A stretch of DNA of 64,000 nucleotides from Halovenus salina (GCF_026410925.1 NZ_CP112972.1:2728001-2792000), one strand, 5' to 3'; counted from the first letter of the stretch, positions 8,587 through 17,397 are shown. Notes: a model not told the origin generated them from the sequence alone. Program-made: numbers and translations.

Positions 8587-9189
8587 TTATTCCTCAAAGT
8601 ACTCGACGAGGAAATCGACAATCGACGCCGCTACCTTCGACTGTTGGCCCACGAAGAAGTGGTCTGCCGGGAACGACGACACTGCGAACTCACGCGCACG
8701 CGCACGGTTGACCACTTGCTGCCAGCTGGCGGTCTCGTCGCGTTCGCCGTAGACGACCTGTGTTGGGCAGCTGATGGCGTCGACGGCCGCGACCACGTCG
8801 TCATCCTCAGTGACCTGTGCGGCTGGGGCCAACACCGAGAGGACAACGGGTGTCGGACCGTCCTCCCGGGCGCTAGCGAGCAGTGCCATCGACGCGCCGA
8901 AACTGAACCCAAAGAGGCCGACGTCGGTGTAGCGCTCCCGAGCCCAGGACAACGCCTGAGAGACGTCTCGGCGCTCGGCACGCCCCTCGTCCCAGGGACC
9001 GTAATCGAACCGGAGACAGTCGACATCTGCCGCCAGGAGTCCGTCACTGACGGCAGTCAGGCGGCTGTCGTGTCTGTCACCGTCGAACTGTGGGTGTGGC
9101 GGACAGGCGACCACGACGCCGTCGCTGTCGGTTCCGTCGAGCGTTGCGTTGAGCGAGCGCGGGCCAGGAATCGAGAGACGCTTGTTCAT
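8587..9189 (-). CDS. Alpha/beta-hydrolase, dienelactone-hydrolase-like
   Basis: A 200-aa serine hydrolase with the nucleophile elbow GFSFGAS near residue 97, an upstream oxyanion strand (VVVACPPHPQFDGD, the PHP-type motif of the short alpha/beta-hydrolases related to YqiA/DLH proteins), an acid residue in VVYGERDETASW and a histidine in FPADHFF near the C-terminus, completing a Ser-Asp-His triad. It is probably cytoplasmic, since no signal peptide or membrane helix is seen. Substrate unknown. It is divergently transcribed from pspA with about 53 nt between the two start codons. Confidence 0.85.
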   Translation of the reverse strand: MNKRLSIPGPRSLNATLDGTDSDGVVVACPPHPQFDGDRHDSRLTAVSDGLLAADVDCLRFDYGPWDEGRAERRDVSQALSWARERYTDVGLFGFSFGASMALLASAREDGPTPVVLSVLAPAAQVTEDDDVVAAVDAISCPTQVVYGERDETASWQQVVNRARAREFAVSSFPADHFFVGQQSKVAASIVDFLVEYFEE

Positions 9190-9242
9190 ACCTTGTGTAC
9201 AGAAGTAAGAATTTTAAGTTTCGTCGGTTCGTCTTGTATGGT

Positions 9243-10082
9243 ATGGGGATACTATCGCGCACGTCGTATATCATCCGCTCGAAGGTCAACTCCCTGCTCA
9301 ACAGGGCAGAGGACCCGGGCGAGACCCTGGATTACTCCTACGAGCAACTCCAGGACGAACTCCAGAACGTCAAACAGGGAATTGCGGACCTGACGACCCA
9401 GAAAAAGCGCCTGGAGATACAGAAACGCCGGCTCGAAGAAAACGTCGAAAACCACAACGAACAGGCCAGACAGGCCGTCGAACAGGACCGTGACGACCTC
9501 GCACGCCGGGCTCTGGAGAAGAAAAAACAGAAGATGAACCAGATCGAGGGCCTGGAACAGCAGATCGCGGACCTCGAAAAGAAACAGGACGGGCTCATCG
9601 AGCAGAAAAACCAGCTCCAACAGCAGATAGAGGAGTTCCGCACGCGCAAGGAGACGATGAAAGCCCGCTACGAGGCCGCAGAGGCCAGCGCCCGCGTCAA
9701 CGAGGCGATGACCGGCGCTGGCGAGGAGATGGAAGACATCAGCCGGACCATCGAGCGTGCAGAGGAACAGACAGAGGAGATGGAGGCACGCGCGTCAGCA
9801 CTCGACGAGCTTCGGGAGAGCGGTGCACTCGAGAATGCGGTCTCCGACCAGAGCGACCTCGACCGCGAGCTCGAACAGCTCTCGACCGACAGCGCGGTCG
9901 ACCGCGAACTTGACACGCTCAAGTCTGAGATGGGCGAGGCCGAGTCCGAGGAGACGAGCGAAACGACCGAGCCGGCTGACGAACCTGCCGACGCGGACGT
10001 CAATCTCGACGATCTTGAAGCGGATGTCGCCGAGTCGGAAGTCGACTCGGAGCTCGAAGAACTCAAAGAAGAGGAGAACTGA
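9243..10082 (+). CDS. pspA: PspA/IM30 (ESCRT-III-like) membrane-stress protein
   Basis: A 279-aa protein. It starts at the ATG giving MGILSRTSYIIRSKVNSLL, the amphipathic helix that binds membranes in PspA/Vipp1. Residues about 25-175 are the long alpha-helical hairpin full of Q, E, K and R (DYSYEQLQDELQNVKQGIAD). The last 90 residues are a haloarchaeal acidic tail rich in E, D and S with no predicted coiled coil. Members polymerise on stressed membranes. An in-frame GTG 48 nt upstream is less likely because it would put 16 non-conserved residues before the amphipathic helix. Confidence 0.9.
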   Translation: MGILSRTSYIIRSKVNSLLNRAEDPGETLDYSYEQLQDELQNVKQGIADLTTQKKRLEIQKRRLEENVENHNEQARQAVEQDRDDLARRALEKKKQKMNQIEGLEQQIADLEKKQDGLIEQKNQLQQQIEEFRTRKETMKARYEAAEASARVNEAMTGAGEEMEDISRTIERAEEQTEEMEARASALDELRESGALENAVSDQSDLDRELEQLSTDSAVDRELDTLKSEMGEAESEETSETTEPADEPADADVNLDDLEADVAESEVDSELEELKEEEN

Positions 10083-10126
10083 CCCTGCCGCGGTCGTGCC
10101 GGCTTTGCTCTATCTCTCTGATGGCG

Positions 10127-10855
10127 TCAACTGCTTCTCGAAACTGTCTCTGCTCGTTCGACGACGGCGGGAGAGTCGTTGCTGGGGTCGTTGACCGCAG
10201 TCGAAACAGGGTATGCACGCATCTCGTCGGCGGGATACGGCTCCAACAGCTCTGACGCTTCCTGTGGGGCGTCGGCGAGCCAACGGCGCTCTCTCCCTTC
10301 GGGGAGAATCACCGCCATCCGGTGATGGAGGCCGGCGACGAGGTCGTTGGGCTCGGTGGTGACGACGGTAAACGTCTCGACGACCTCCGTCTCGTCGTCG
10401 GGCTCGCCGCCGGCGAAGGCGTCGAGTCCGGTCTGTGTGGTGGGCGGCTCCCAGCGCGCCCACAGTCCGGCCATCGCGAAGGGGCCGTCGCCGGTCCGCG
10501 TGACTCGATAGGGCTGTTTGCCGTTCTCGGTCTCGACCCACTCGTAGAAGCCATCAGCAGGGACCAGACACCGCCCGGCGTCGACGGCCCCGGCATTGAA
10601 CGCATCCCGGAAGGTCGGTGCCTCGGTTAGCCGCTCGGCTCGGGCGTTGATATGTCCGCCGTCGTCTCTGCTGTCGGCCCACGGCGGAATGAATCCCCAC
10701 TCCAGCGAGCGAAGGCGGTCGTCTTCATCATCAGTGACGACCGGAAGCGACTGCCCCGGCGCGGCGTTATATCGCGGCTCGTAGACGCTAGCGTCGACGG
10801 CGAACCGGTCGGCCAACTCTTCGCGCGGGACGAACAGACTGTATCGGCCACACAT
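10127..10855 (-). CDS. SOS-response-associated peptidase family (SRAP/HMCES-like)
   Basis: A 242-aa SRAP domain protein that probably forms a thiazolidine crosslink with abasic sites in single-stranded DNA. Starting at the ATG at 10855 places the catalytic cysteine at position 2 (MCGRYSLF), as required since it becomes N-terminal after methionine removal. Other family motifs follow: YEPRYNAAPGQ (the conserved asparagine), INARAERLTEAPTF, GFYEW with the active-site glutamate, and LHHRMAVIL with the histidine. An open frame continues upstream but is serine/arginine-rich, out of character, and excluded. It is convergent with pspA and divergent from the SDR gene. Confidence 0.93.
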   Translation of the reverse strand: MCGRYSLFVPREELADRFAVDASVYEPRYNAAPGQSLPVVTDDEDDRLRSLEWGFIPPWADSRDDGGHINARAERLTEAPTFRDAFNAGAVDAGRCLVPADGFYEWVETENGKQPYRVTRTGDGPFAMAGLWARWEPPTTQTGLDAFAGGEPDDETEVVETFTVVTTEPNDLVAGLHHRMAVILPEGRERRWLADAPQEASELLEPYPADEMRAYPVSTAVNDPSNDSPAVVERAETVSRSS

Positions 10856-10940
10856 ACACACCCTCAGGGGCGAGAGCGAAATAAACCCACGCGGCCCGAA
10901 ACCGCCGACAGTTAACTGTCGGCCGGCCGATGGCTCACGT

Positions 10941-11762
10941 ATGAGCGACGAGACGGTACTCATCACAGGCTGTTCTTCGGGCATCGGCCGGGCGACCGCC
11001 GAGCAGTTTCTCGACGAGGGCTGGACGGTGTACGCGACAAGCCGGGACGAATCAGATATCGCTGACCTCGACGAGAGCGGGTGTCGAACCGCAACGCTCG
11101 ATGTCACGGAGGACGACGACGTTGCTCGCGTCGTCGACCGCATCGAGGACGAGCAGGGAGGACTCGACTGTCTCGTCAACAACGCGGGATACGGGCTGTA
11201 CGGTCCCCTCGAAGATATTCCGGCCGAGAAACTCCACGACCAGTTCGACGTGAACGTCTACGGCCCCCATCGGCTCACGCGAGCCGCGCTGCCGCTGTTG
11301 CGCGAGGCCGAGGGAACTATCTGTAACGTTTCGAGCGTGCAGGGCCGGCTCTCGGTGCCCGGCGCAGGAGCATACAGCGGCTCGAAGTTCGCACTGGAGG
11401 CGATGAGTGACGCGCTCCGGGCAGAGGTCGACCCCTTCGACGTAGAGGTCGTTCTGGTCGAGCCCGGCCCGGTCGAGACGAACTTCCAGGACCGCGCGGC
11501 CACTGAGTCAGACTCGCTCGTTCCAGGGACCGAGTACGACTGGGTCTATGACTCCATCGAGGACGCGACGACAGTCTCGGGGTCACTCCCGATTGCGGTC
11601 ACGCCGGCGGAGGTCGCCACGACGATCCACGATGCTGCGTCGGTTTCCGAGCCCGACCCTCGGTATCCGGTCAAGCGTTTCGCCAGGCTGGCCGTCGCGA
11701 CGCGGTTCCTGCCCGACAGTGTCCGGGACAGCGTCTTCCGGCTCGTCCGACGATTTGCCTGA
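10941..11762 (+). CDS. Short-chain dehydrogenase/reductase
   Basis: A 273-aa NAD(P)-dependent oxidoreductase. Motifs in order: TGCSSGIG cofactor-binding turn at the N-terminus, NNAGYG, the catalytic serine in NVSSVQG, YSGSK (Tyr and Lys) and the following PGPVETNF loop. The C-terminal part after about residue 200 is longer than in minimal SDRs, as in the classical retinol-dehydrogenase-like/YbbO group. No neighbour reveals a pathway, so substrate remains open. Confidence 0.93.
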   Translation: MSDETVLITGCSSGIGRATAEQFLDEGWTVYATSRDESDIADLDESGCRTATLDVTEDDDVARVVDRIEDEQGGLDCLVNNAGYGLYGPLEDIPAEKLHDQFDVNVYGPHRLTRAALPLLREAEGTICNVSSVQGRLSVPGAGAYSGSKFALEAMSDALRAEVDPFDVEVVLVEPGPVETNFQDRAATESDSLVPGTEYDWVYDSIEDATTVSGSLPIAVTPAEVATTIHDAASVSEPDPRYPVKRFARLAVATRFLPDSVRDSVFRLVRRFA

Positions 11763-11789
11763 ACACAGTGCGTTTGGCTGTCGGGATAG

Positions 11790-12170
11790 CTACAGTTCGA
11801 GTCGGTACCGCGTCGTCGACTCGCCCTCGAAGCGCGGCCCGGGACCAATCTCCTGGAAGCCAGCATTGAGGGCGGCCTCGCGCAGGTCTGCCTCGCTGTC
11901 GAGAGCGAAGAGTTCGATATCCATCTCCTCGGCACGGGCAAACCGAAGCGGCTCCTCCAGGAGGTCGGGGTACACGTCGGCGGTCCCCTCTATCTGTGTG
12001 ACGTACACCGTCTGCTCGCGGGCGTCGAAGCTGACAAAGCCCGTGATATCCTCACCTCCGGCGACACGAACCGTCCGGTCGTGTACCAAATTACGCATTA
12101 CGTCCTGTGGCGCATCTGTCAGCGACGCCAGCCGCTCGGCGTCCGCCTCGACGGCGTCCCGTAGTTCCAT
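11790..12170 (-). CDS. Divergent GNAT-like N-acetyltransferase
   Basis: A 126-aa protein starting MELRDAVEADAERLASL, the usual first strand and helices of GNAT proteins; the central strands (DITGFVSFDAREQTVYVTQI) and the late LREAALNAGFQEIGPG segment also match the fold. The acetyl-CoA-binding R/QxxGxG/A loop is not recognisable, so it may not be an active acetyltransferase. The ATG at 12170 is preferred over an upstream frame because residues ahead of it lack family character. Convergent with the SDR gene. Confidence 0.7.
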   Translation of the reverse strand: MELRDAVEADAERLASLTDAPQDVMRNLVHDRTVRVAGGEDITGFVSFDAREQTVYVTQIEGTADVYPDLLEEPLRFARAEEMDIELFALDSEADLREAALNAGFQEIGPGPRFEGESTTRYRLEL

Positions 12171-12271
12171 ACCGTGTGATACCTTCCCTGTGGCATTAAA
12201 TCCTCGTGTGACCAGTGGGTGACGAGGTGAACGCCACCCACAACTATGCCGCTGGACGCCTGAGTACCAGT

Positions 12272-12454
12272 ATGCCACGACGCGCTACCTCTGCCCTCTT
12301 CGTTGCCTGCGGGGTCGCCGTCGCTGTGGCTTTTACCCGGCTGGGTCGATTCGACGGCTTCGCAGACGTGTTCTGGACGATTGTCTTCTGGCTGCTCGTT
12401 GTTCTCGTCCTCGTCGCGCTCGTCTGGTCGGTCTTTCCAACTCCCTCGCGGTGA
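12272..12454 (+). CDS. Small two-helix membrane protein
   Basis: A 60-aa protein starting MPRRATSALF at 12272, with two predicted transmembrane segments (about residues 7-21 and 32-52). No family recognised. It ends about 40 nt before the nitrilase start and could be co-transcribed with it. The upstream ATG/GTG positions in the same frame give a polar extension without merit. Confidence 0.55.
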   Translation: MPRRATSALFVACGVAVAVAFTRLGRFDGFADVFWTIVFWLLVVLVLVALVWSVFPTPSR

Positions 12455-12495
12455 GAGAGGAGAATTATTTTGACCCCGCCGACCGGACCGGCTGT

Positions 12496-13278
12496 ATGGT
12501 CCGTGTTACGGTCTGTGAACTCCCGGATTTCGAATCACCTGCCTTCGAGACTGCCTTCGACGACCTGGTCGAACACGCCCAGAGTCACGACAGTGACCTG
12601 GTCGTGTTGCCGGAGATGCCGTTCTCACCGTGGCTCGCCGGAGACGAACCCGTCGACGACGTGACGACAGCCTGGGACGACGCCGTCGAGAGCCACCGAA
12701 ATTGGCTGGCAAGACTCGACGACTTCGACGCGAGTGTCGTCGGCTCACGGCCGACGGTCGTCGGTGAGCGACGACTGAACGAGGGCTTTCACCACGACGA
12801 GGAGACGAGAGGTGTCCACTACAAGAAGTACCTCCCCGACGAGCCGGGGTTCTGGGAGGCGTCGTGGTACGCGGCCGGCGAGGAGCCGTTCGAGCCGTTC
12901 GAATGCGCCGGCCTCGACGTGGGAACGCTCGTCTGTACGGACCTCTGGGCGAGCCACGAAGTCCGCGCCTACGGCCGTGCGGGCGTCGACCTGCTGGTCA
13001 ATCCACGGGTGACCGAGCGACGGACGACCGAGAAGTGGCTCGCCGGCAGCCGAACGATGGGCGTCCTCGCCGGCGCGTATCTCGCCTCCTCGAATCGCAC
13101 TGGAGAGGGTCGAGATGTCGTCTTCGGCGGCAGCGGGTGGATACTCGGTCCCGACGGGCAGGAGCTGGCCCGAACCGACAGCGACCATCCGTTCGCGACC
13201 GTCGATATCGACCCGGCTGTCGCCACAAGCGCCAAGACGACCTACCCCCGCGACGCGCTCGACCGGGCCGAAGAGTAA
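12496..13278 (+). CDS. Carbon-nitrogen hydrolase (nitrilase superfamily)
   Basis: A 260-aa cytoplasmic hydrolase of C-N bonds. The Glu-Lys-Cys triad is visible: E in VVLPEMPFSPW, K in GVHYKKYLPDEPGFWE, and C in VGTLVCTDLWASHEVR. The remaining superfamily markers (GVDLLVNPRV and the late GGSGWILGPDGQELA) are in place. The ATG at 12496 starts directly at the first strand (MVRVTVCELPDF). Substrate cannot be told from the motifs. A small membrane-protein gene lies just upstream on the same strand and a metal-binding HMA protein follows 31 nt downstream. Confidence 0.9.
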   Translation: MVRVTVCELPDFESPAFETAFDDLVEHAQSHDSDLVVLPEMPFSPWLAGDEPVDDVTTAWDDAVESHRNWLARLDDFDASVVGSRPTVVGERRLNEGFHHDEETRGVHYKKYLPDEPGFWEASWYAAGEEPFEPFECAGLDVGTLVCTDLWASHEVRAYGRAGVDLLVNPRVTERRTTEKWLAGSRTMGVLAGAYLASSNRTGEGRDVVFGGSGWILGPDGQELARTDSDHPFATVDIDPAVATSAKTTYPRDALDRAEE

Positions 13279-13309
13279 CCGACTTTACTTCCAGACAGCA
13301 AGAGAGTGT

Positions 13310-13510
13310 ATGCAGGAACCGTTCACCGTCACAGGCATGTCGTGTGGAGGCTGCGAATCGAATGTCGAAGACAGCGTCGGCGCGCTCGACGGCGTCGAAT
13401 CGGTCGACGCCGACCACGAAGCCGACAGCGTTGTGGTCGACACAGCAGAGGCTTCGGTCGAGGATATCACCGCCGCAATCGAAGACGCTGGCTACCAAGT
13501 CGAGGGCTGA
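13310..13510 (+). CDS. Heavy-metal-associated (HMA) domain protein, copper-chaperone-like
   Basis: A 66-aa single-domain protein with the metal site GMSCGGC near the N-terminus (MxCxxC) and the ferredoxin-like beta-alpha-beta-beta-alpha-beta pattern through to DITAAIEDAGYQVEG. It resembles CopZ-type copper chaperones, which hand Cu(I) to P-type ATPases; no such ATPase is nearby. It is convergent with mscS, with 3 nt between stop codons. Confidence 0.92.
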   Translation: MQEPFTVTGMSCGGCESNVEDSVGALDGVESVDADHEADSVVVDTAEASVEDITAAIEDAGYQVEG

Positions 13511-13513
13511 CAC

Positions 13514-14611
13514 TCACGCTGTGTCGTCGGTGACTCGGACGCTGGCATCGGAACGGGTCGAGAGTGCTCGCTGTGGGTACGGAATTTCGATATCGGCTGC
13601 TGTACAGGCGTTTTTGAGGGTACAGACCAGCTCGTCTTCGACACGCATGACCCGTCGGGCAGTCGGACTGTCGACCCAGACCGCGACTTCGAGCACGATA
13701 GCCGACTCGCCCAATTGCTGTGCGAGCACCTCTGGCTCGGGCGTCTCGCGAGCGAACCCGTACTGTGAGACGACCGTCTCAGCCGCTTCGGCGAGCACGC
13801 TTCGGGCGTGTTCGATGTCGGTCTCGTAGTCGACGCTCACCTCGACTGGCACCCGGTACTGGCCCTGGCGCGAGCGGTTCGTGATTGTCTTGTTCGAGAC
13901 GACATCGTTTGGGACGACGACGTACTCGCCGTCGAACCCCTGGATGCGTGTGCTCATCAGCGTGATATCCGAGACAACGCCGCTTTGTTCCTCAAGAACG
14001 ACCCAGTCACCGACCTCGAAAGGCCGTGAGAACATGAGCACGAACCCGCCCAGGAGCGAACCGAGTGTCTTCCGGGCGGCGAACCCGACGACGATACCCA
14101 GGAAGCCAGCACCGACCAACAGTCCAGTGAGGTCGACACTCCAGACCCCTAGCACGACGAGGCCGGCAACACCCCAGAGGGCAATCTGTGTCACACGCAA
14201 CGCAATCTCGCGCTGGTGTTGCGTGAGTACGTTCTGGTTGTCGGCCAGGTCTGCGAGCAAACGGGCAGCGATATCTGAGATGACCTGTGTCACGACGACG
14301 ACGAACAACGAGATAACTATCTCGGGTGACTGCTCGTCGAGTTGGAACAGGCCCACCTCCTCGACAATCGTCGAGCGGTGTCCCCAGAGGTCCGCGAGTG
14401 CGAGCGTTACGGCGACCAATGTTCCCACGATGAGCAGGGAGCTGACGAGGTCGACCAGCGTCGGCGCGTAACTCTCGGAGTGGCGTCTACGAAGCCGCCG
14501 GACGAGGACGACTGTCCCGAAGGCGATGCCGGCTAGCACGACCGAGCCCAGCAGCTGTACCTCCACCGACGGAGCAAACCCTTCGAGGCCGAGCAGACTC
14601 GCCAGTGACAT
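13514..14611 (-). CDS. MscS-family mechanosensitive channel
   Basis: A 365-aa membrane protein that opens under membrane tension to release osmolytes. Three to five hydrophobic helices occupy residues about 15-185; the pore helix is followed by the family's LVGAGFLGIVVGFAARKTLG region and the MscS beta domain with FSRPFEVGDWVVLEEQSGVV. The soluble C-terminal cage ends in an acidic tail. In a salt-loving cell it would protect during dilution. Its start at 14611 sits immediately before the first helix. Confidence 0.92.
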   Translation of the reverse strand: MSLASLLGLEGFAPSVEVQLLGSVVLAGIAFGTVVLVRRLRRRHSESYAPTLVDLVSSLLIVGTLVAVTLALADLWGHRSTIVEEVGLFQLDEQSPEIVISLFVVVVTQVISDIAARLLADLADNQNVLTQHQREIALRVTQIALWGVAGLVVLGVWSVDLTGLLVGAGFLGIVVGFAARKTLGSLLGGFVLMFSRPFEVGDWVVLEEQSGVVSDITLMSTRIQGFDGEYVVVPNDVVSNKTITNRSRQGQYRVPVEVSVDYETDIEHARSVLAEAAETVVSQYGFARETPEPEVLAQQLGESAIVLEVAVWVDSPTARRVMRVEDELVCTLKNACTAADIEIPYPQRALSTRSDASVRVTDDTA

Positions 14612-14783
14612 CTCACTCCTGTTTACCCTGTCGGTGGCAAAAAGGAACCGCTGTTACGACAAGCCCCGCCAGTCCACGGCACGATACCAGCAGACCGGTT
14701 CTGTGTGTCTGCCCGCGTCGTGCTCTCCAAAGATAGACAATTGTTAGCACACAACTTATTTACCGTCATCACCAAGCTGTTGT

Positions 14784-15071
14784 ATGAACGAAGAAACCGC
14801 AAGTAGAACCGTACAGTCCGGCAAGACAGTGTACGACAGCGAGGGCAACACACTCGGTGTGGTCCGGGGATTCGACCAGCATGGGTTCTATGTGACAGCC
14901 GACGCCGACGTGGAGGTGCTCCCGGAGAGCCCGAGCCAGAGCGAGCGGACGGACGCGGTCATGTGGCGGTGCTGGGAGTGTGGGGAGATGGGACGAATTG
15001 CGGACATCCCAGAATCCTGTCCTTCGTGTGGTGCGCCCCGAGAGGATATCTATTACTGGCAGGAAGACTGA
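14784..15071 (+). CDS. Rubredoxin-like zinc-ribbon protein (DUF7130-type)
   Basis: A 95-aa protein. The N-terminal half is a small beta-rich domain (GKTVYDSEGNTLGVVRGFDQ, a PRC-barrel-like strand pattern) and the C-terminal half has two CxxC knuckles (WRCWECGEMG and ESCPSCGAP) that would bind zinc or iron as in rubredoxin-like ribbons. It matches the haloarchaeal DUF7130 type by my recognition. It ends 10 nt before the ketopantoate reductase start and they are likely co-transcribed. Function unknown. Confidence 0.75.
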   Translation: MNEETASRTVQSGKTVYDSEGNTLGVVRGFDQHGFYVTADADVEVLPESPSQSERTDAVMWRCWECGEMGRIADIPESCPSCGAPREDIYYWQED

Positions 15072-15081
15072 CCTACCGGTG

Positions 15082-15972
15082 ATGGATATCTGTGTCTTCG
15101 GTGCGGGTAGCCTCGGCAGTCTCGTCGGCGGGCTACTCGCTGATACTCACGACGTGACACTGGTCGGCCGCGCGCCACACGTCGAGGCAGTTGACGCCGA
15201 GGGACTCCGTCTCTCTGGTGCGGTCGACAGACATGTCCAGCCCGCAGGCCGGACGACTGTTCCGGAGTCGGCAGACCTCGTGGTCGTGACTGTCAAGAGC
15301 TTCGACACCACGACGGCGGCACAGGAGTTTGATACGATGGACCTCGACGCCGTTCTCTCCCTGCAAAACGGGATGGGAAATGAGGCAACTCTCGCCGCCC
15401 GGCTGTCGCCGCCGGTATTTGCGGGGACCTGTACATACGGCGCGCGACTGCACGAGCCGGCCCATGTCGAATGTACGGGGGTAGGAGAGGTCGTCTTGGG
15501 ACCACGCCGGGGTGGGGAGTCACCGCTTGCTGACCGAATTGGCACCGCCTTCGAGCGTGGCGGGGTGACAACGACGGTGAGCGACGCGATGCCCCGCCGT
15601 CTCTGGGAGAAGCTAGCAGTCAACGCCGGTATCAACGCCGCGACCGCCCTTGCCCGAGTGCCGAACGGAACAGTCGCGACCGAACCTGGGTCGAGCGTGA
15701 CACGCCGGGCCGCACGCGAGGCTGCACAGGTCGCACGCGCTCACGAGGTCCCTGTCGACGGCGACGAGGCGGCCCGGCAGGCAGTCGACGTTGCGGAATC
15801 GACCGCTCGCAACCGCTCGTCGATGTTACAGGATATCGAGGCCGGCAGACAGACCGAGATTGCCGCAATCAACGGCTACGTCGTCGAGCAGGCATCACAG
15901 CCCGTCCCGGCCAACGAGACGCTGACGGCACTGGTCCGTATGTGGGAGACAGAACACGTTTCCGAGCTGTGA
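15082..15972 (+). CDS. panE: Ketopantoate reductase family protein (PanE/ApbA)
   Basis: A 296-aa protein that in the family reduces 2-dehydropantoate to pantoate with NADPH for coenzyme A synthesis. It opens with the Rossmann motif MDICVFGAGSLGSLVGG, has the VTVKSFDT segment after the nucleotide domain and QNGMGNE, and the catalytic region LWEKLAVNAGINAATAL with the conserved Lys and Asn. The start at 15082 is the first ATG ahead of the Rossmann strand; the longer open frame runs through the preceding gene. Several paralogues often exist, so pantoate specificity is likely, not proven. Confidence 0.88.
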   Translation: MDICVFGAGSLGSLVGGLLADTHDVTLVGRAPHVEAVDAEGLRLSGAVDRHVQPAGRTTVPESADLVVVTVKSFDTTTAAQEFDTMDLDAVLSLQNGMGNEATLAARLSPPVFAGTCTYGARLHEPAHVECTGVGEVVLGPRRGGESPLADRIGTAFERGGVTTTVSDAMPRRLWEKLAVNAGINAATALARVPNGTVATEPGSSVTRRAAREAAQVARAHEVPVDGDEAARQAVDVAESTARNRSSMLQDIEAGRQTEIAAINGYVVEQASQPVPANETLTALVRMWETEHVSEL

Positions 15973-15991
15973 GGCGGAGACTGGAAAAAAG

Positions 15992-16375
15992 CTAGAAGGG
16001 GGCCTGTGGGCCTTCGTCTTCCTCGCCGTCGTCGGTCGTGTCACCTGGGAACGAGGGACTCATACCGCTGTCACCCTCGGCACCGCCGGCCATTCCCTCT
16101 TGGCCGCCCATTCCAGTCGAGGCGTGGACGGTCTCGATTTCGGGAATCTCCTTTGTCATGCGTGTCTTGATTGCCTGAATCGTCATCGGCGAGATGCCAC
16201 AGCCAGAACAGGCGCCACCGAGCTGAACGGTGACGGACCCTTCTTCGATGTCGAGGTCTTGGATGGCTGCGCTTCCGCCGTGCATCTGGATCTGTGGGAA
16301 GTTCCGACGCAGGAAGTTCGTGATGCGCTCGCGAAGCTCGTCCTCTGGACTCTGTTCGCTGGTGTCCGTACTCAT
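15992..16375 (-). CDS. nfu: NifU-type Fe-S scaffold protein
   Basis: A 127-aa protein with the NifU C-terminal-type domain at residues about 12-80, containing the cluster-binding CxxC motif in GGACSGCGISPMT. After it comes a glycine/methionine-rich low-complexity tail (STGMGGQEGMAGGAEGDSG) and an acidic end. It would carry Fe-S clusters to apo-proteins. The ATG at 16375 is preferred; the longer open frame upstream has no family similarity. Confidence 0.9.
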   Translation of the reverse strand: MSTDTSEQSPEDELRERITNFLRRNFPQIQMHGGSAAIQDLDIEEGSVTVQLGGACSGCGISPMTIQAIKTRMTKEIPEIETVHASTGMGGQEGMAGGAEGDSGMSPSFPGDTTDDGEEDEGPQAPF

Positions 16376-16953
16376 CACTTCACCGTATGCGGCCAGCGTG
16401 CTTAGGCTTTGGGTATTTTCCAGTTTGCGCCAGAGCGCCCGGCCCACAATGTGCCAGCGACTACACTGTCGAGCGTAAAGATGCCGGTCGCCGACAGCGG
16501 AGTTGTGTGGAATGGTGCGACCCACTGACGGCTATACACTCGTCCAGGAGTGTTCCCGGCATTGGCCGTACTACACTCCACAATATAAATCTTCTGAGGA
16601 TCCTTGGCGGTTGAGGGGCAACCACAGGGCCAGAGCGGCCAGAGATCTCGAAAATTGATTCTCTCTAGCGAGAGCGCAGCCCCACCGAGCTACAAGGCGA
16701 CGCGAGACAAGCGTCCTCCGTGGTGTATTTGATACGAGTTTATCGGTCTGTTCAGTTGTGTACACGACCCACGCGTCTGTAGACGGCTACTAAGCGACAG
16801 TCTCCCAATATATCGAGAGACAGTACACCGGGACGTTTGCACTCTTTGTGTGGCAGTCCTCGCCGAAAGGAGTGGCGTTGCGAGGCTGTGCAGTTAGTGT
16901 GTAATATGTTACTATATCTAATATGTTACATCTCTGTCCGCTTACTATGACTT
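16376..16953. other. 578-bp non-coding stretch
   Basis: No convincing gene. It contains a TATA-like string aatataaatc at about 16582-16591 on the plus strand followed by purine-rich sequence that could be a small RNA, a short hairpin ctctc-tagc-gagag near 16660, and the promoter region of the next gene with two direct repeats. An open frame of 64 codons on the minus strand (16571-16765) has atypical basic composition and is not called. Confidence 0.5.
16902..16929 (+). repeat. Two direct repeats in the promoter of the SpoIIAA-like gene
   Basis: taatatgttac occurs at 16902-16912 and again at 16919-16929, 17 bp apart start to start, with the A/T-rich string actatatcta between. They lie 25-52 nt upstream of the ATG at 16954, so they flank or overlap the likely TATA box and could bind a regulator. 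Confidence 0.5.
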
Positions 16954-17343
16954 ATGACATCTGTACACTCGATTGACTCCGTAGAGTACGAAGCGCAAGA
17001 CGGAGTCGGTGTCTGGACGATAACTGACTTTGCGGCGTACGTCCAGTCTGACGACCTCGAAGCCGGTGAACAGCATTACCGGGAAGAGGCGTCCGCGGAG
17101 AGTATGAGGGCGACGGTCGTCGTTATCAACAACGCTGAGGCCCTTGGTAGCGAGATGAGTGACACCCTCGACCACATCAACGAGGAGTGGTCGCAACTGG
17201 CTGACGATGTCGGGATTGAACGCCTCGCGTACGTCGCTGATGGAATGATGGCTAATGCCGTGAAGGTGAACATCGACGCCGACATCGAGATAGACTCGTT
17301 CAATTCGGTCGACGACGCTGTCGAGTGGTGTCAGCAGGTCTGA
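16954..17343 (+). CDS. SpoIIAA-like (STAS fold) protein
   Basis: A 129-aa acidic protein with the strand-helix order of the SpoIIAA-like/STAS group: GVGVWTITDFAAYVQ, then MRATVVVINNAEAL, then GIERLAYVADGMMANAVK and a final ESFNS/DDAVEWCQQV-like helix. Such proteins bind small ligands, lipids or partner regulators. I see no phosphorylatable serine motif typical of anti-anti-sigma factors, which is expected in archaea. Two 11-bp direct repeats sit in its promoter, suggesting dedicated control. No operon partner. Confidence 0.65.
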   Translation: MTSVHSIDSVEYEAQDGVGVWTITDFAAYVQSDDLEAGEQHYREEASAESMRATVVVINNAEALGSEMSDTLDHINEEWSQLADDVGIERLAYVADGMMANAVKVNIDADIEIDSFNSVDDAVEWCQQV

Positions 17344-17368
17344 GGGGTGTACAGTTAGATAGCCAGAC

Positions 17369-17397
17369 CATCGAGCCTAAAGGCCGGTGCCTCGATG
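17369..17397 (+). terminator. Hairpin downstream of the SpoIIAA-like gene
   Basis: catcgag (17369-17375) and ctcgatg (17391-17397) form a 7-bp perfect stem 26 nt after the stop codon. Possible terminator by position. Confidence 0.35.

Noticed and set aside
10856..11182. 109-codon upstream extension of the SRAP gene
   Set aside because: The catalytic cysteine must be residue 2, and the extension overlaps the divergent SDR gene with serine/arginine-rich filler.
16571..16765. 64-codon frame in the long intergenic region
   Set aside because: Arginine/leucine-rich composition unlike haloarchaeal proteins and no start signals on that strand.
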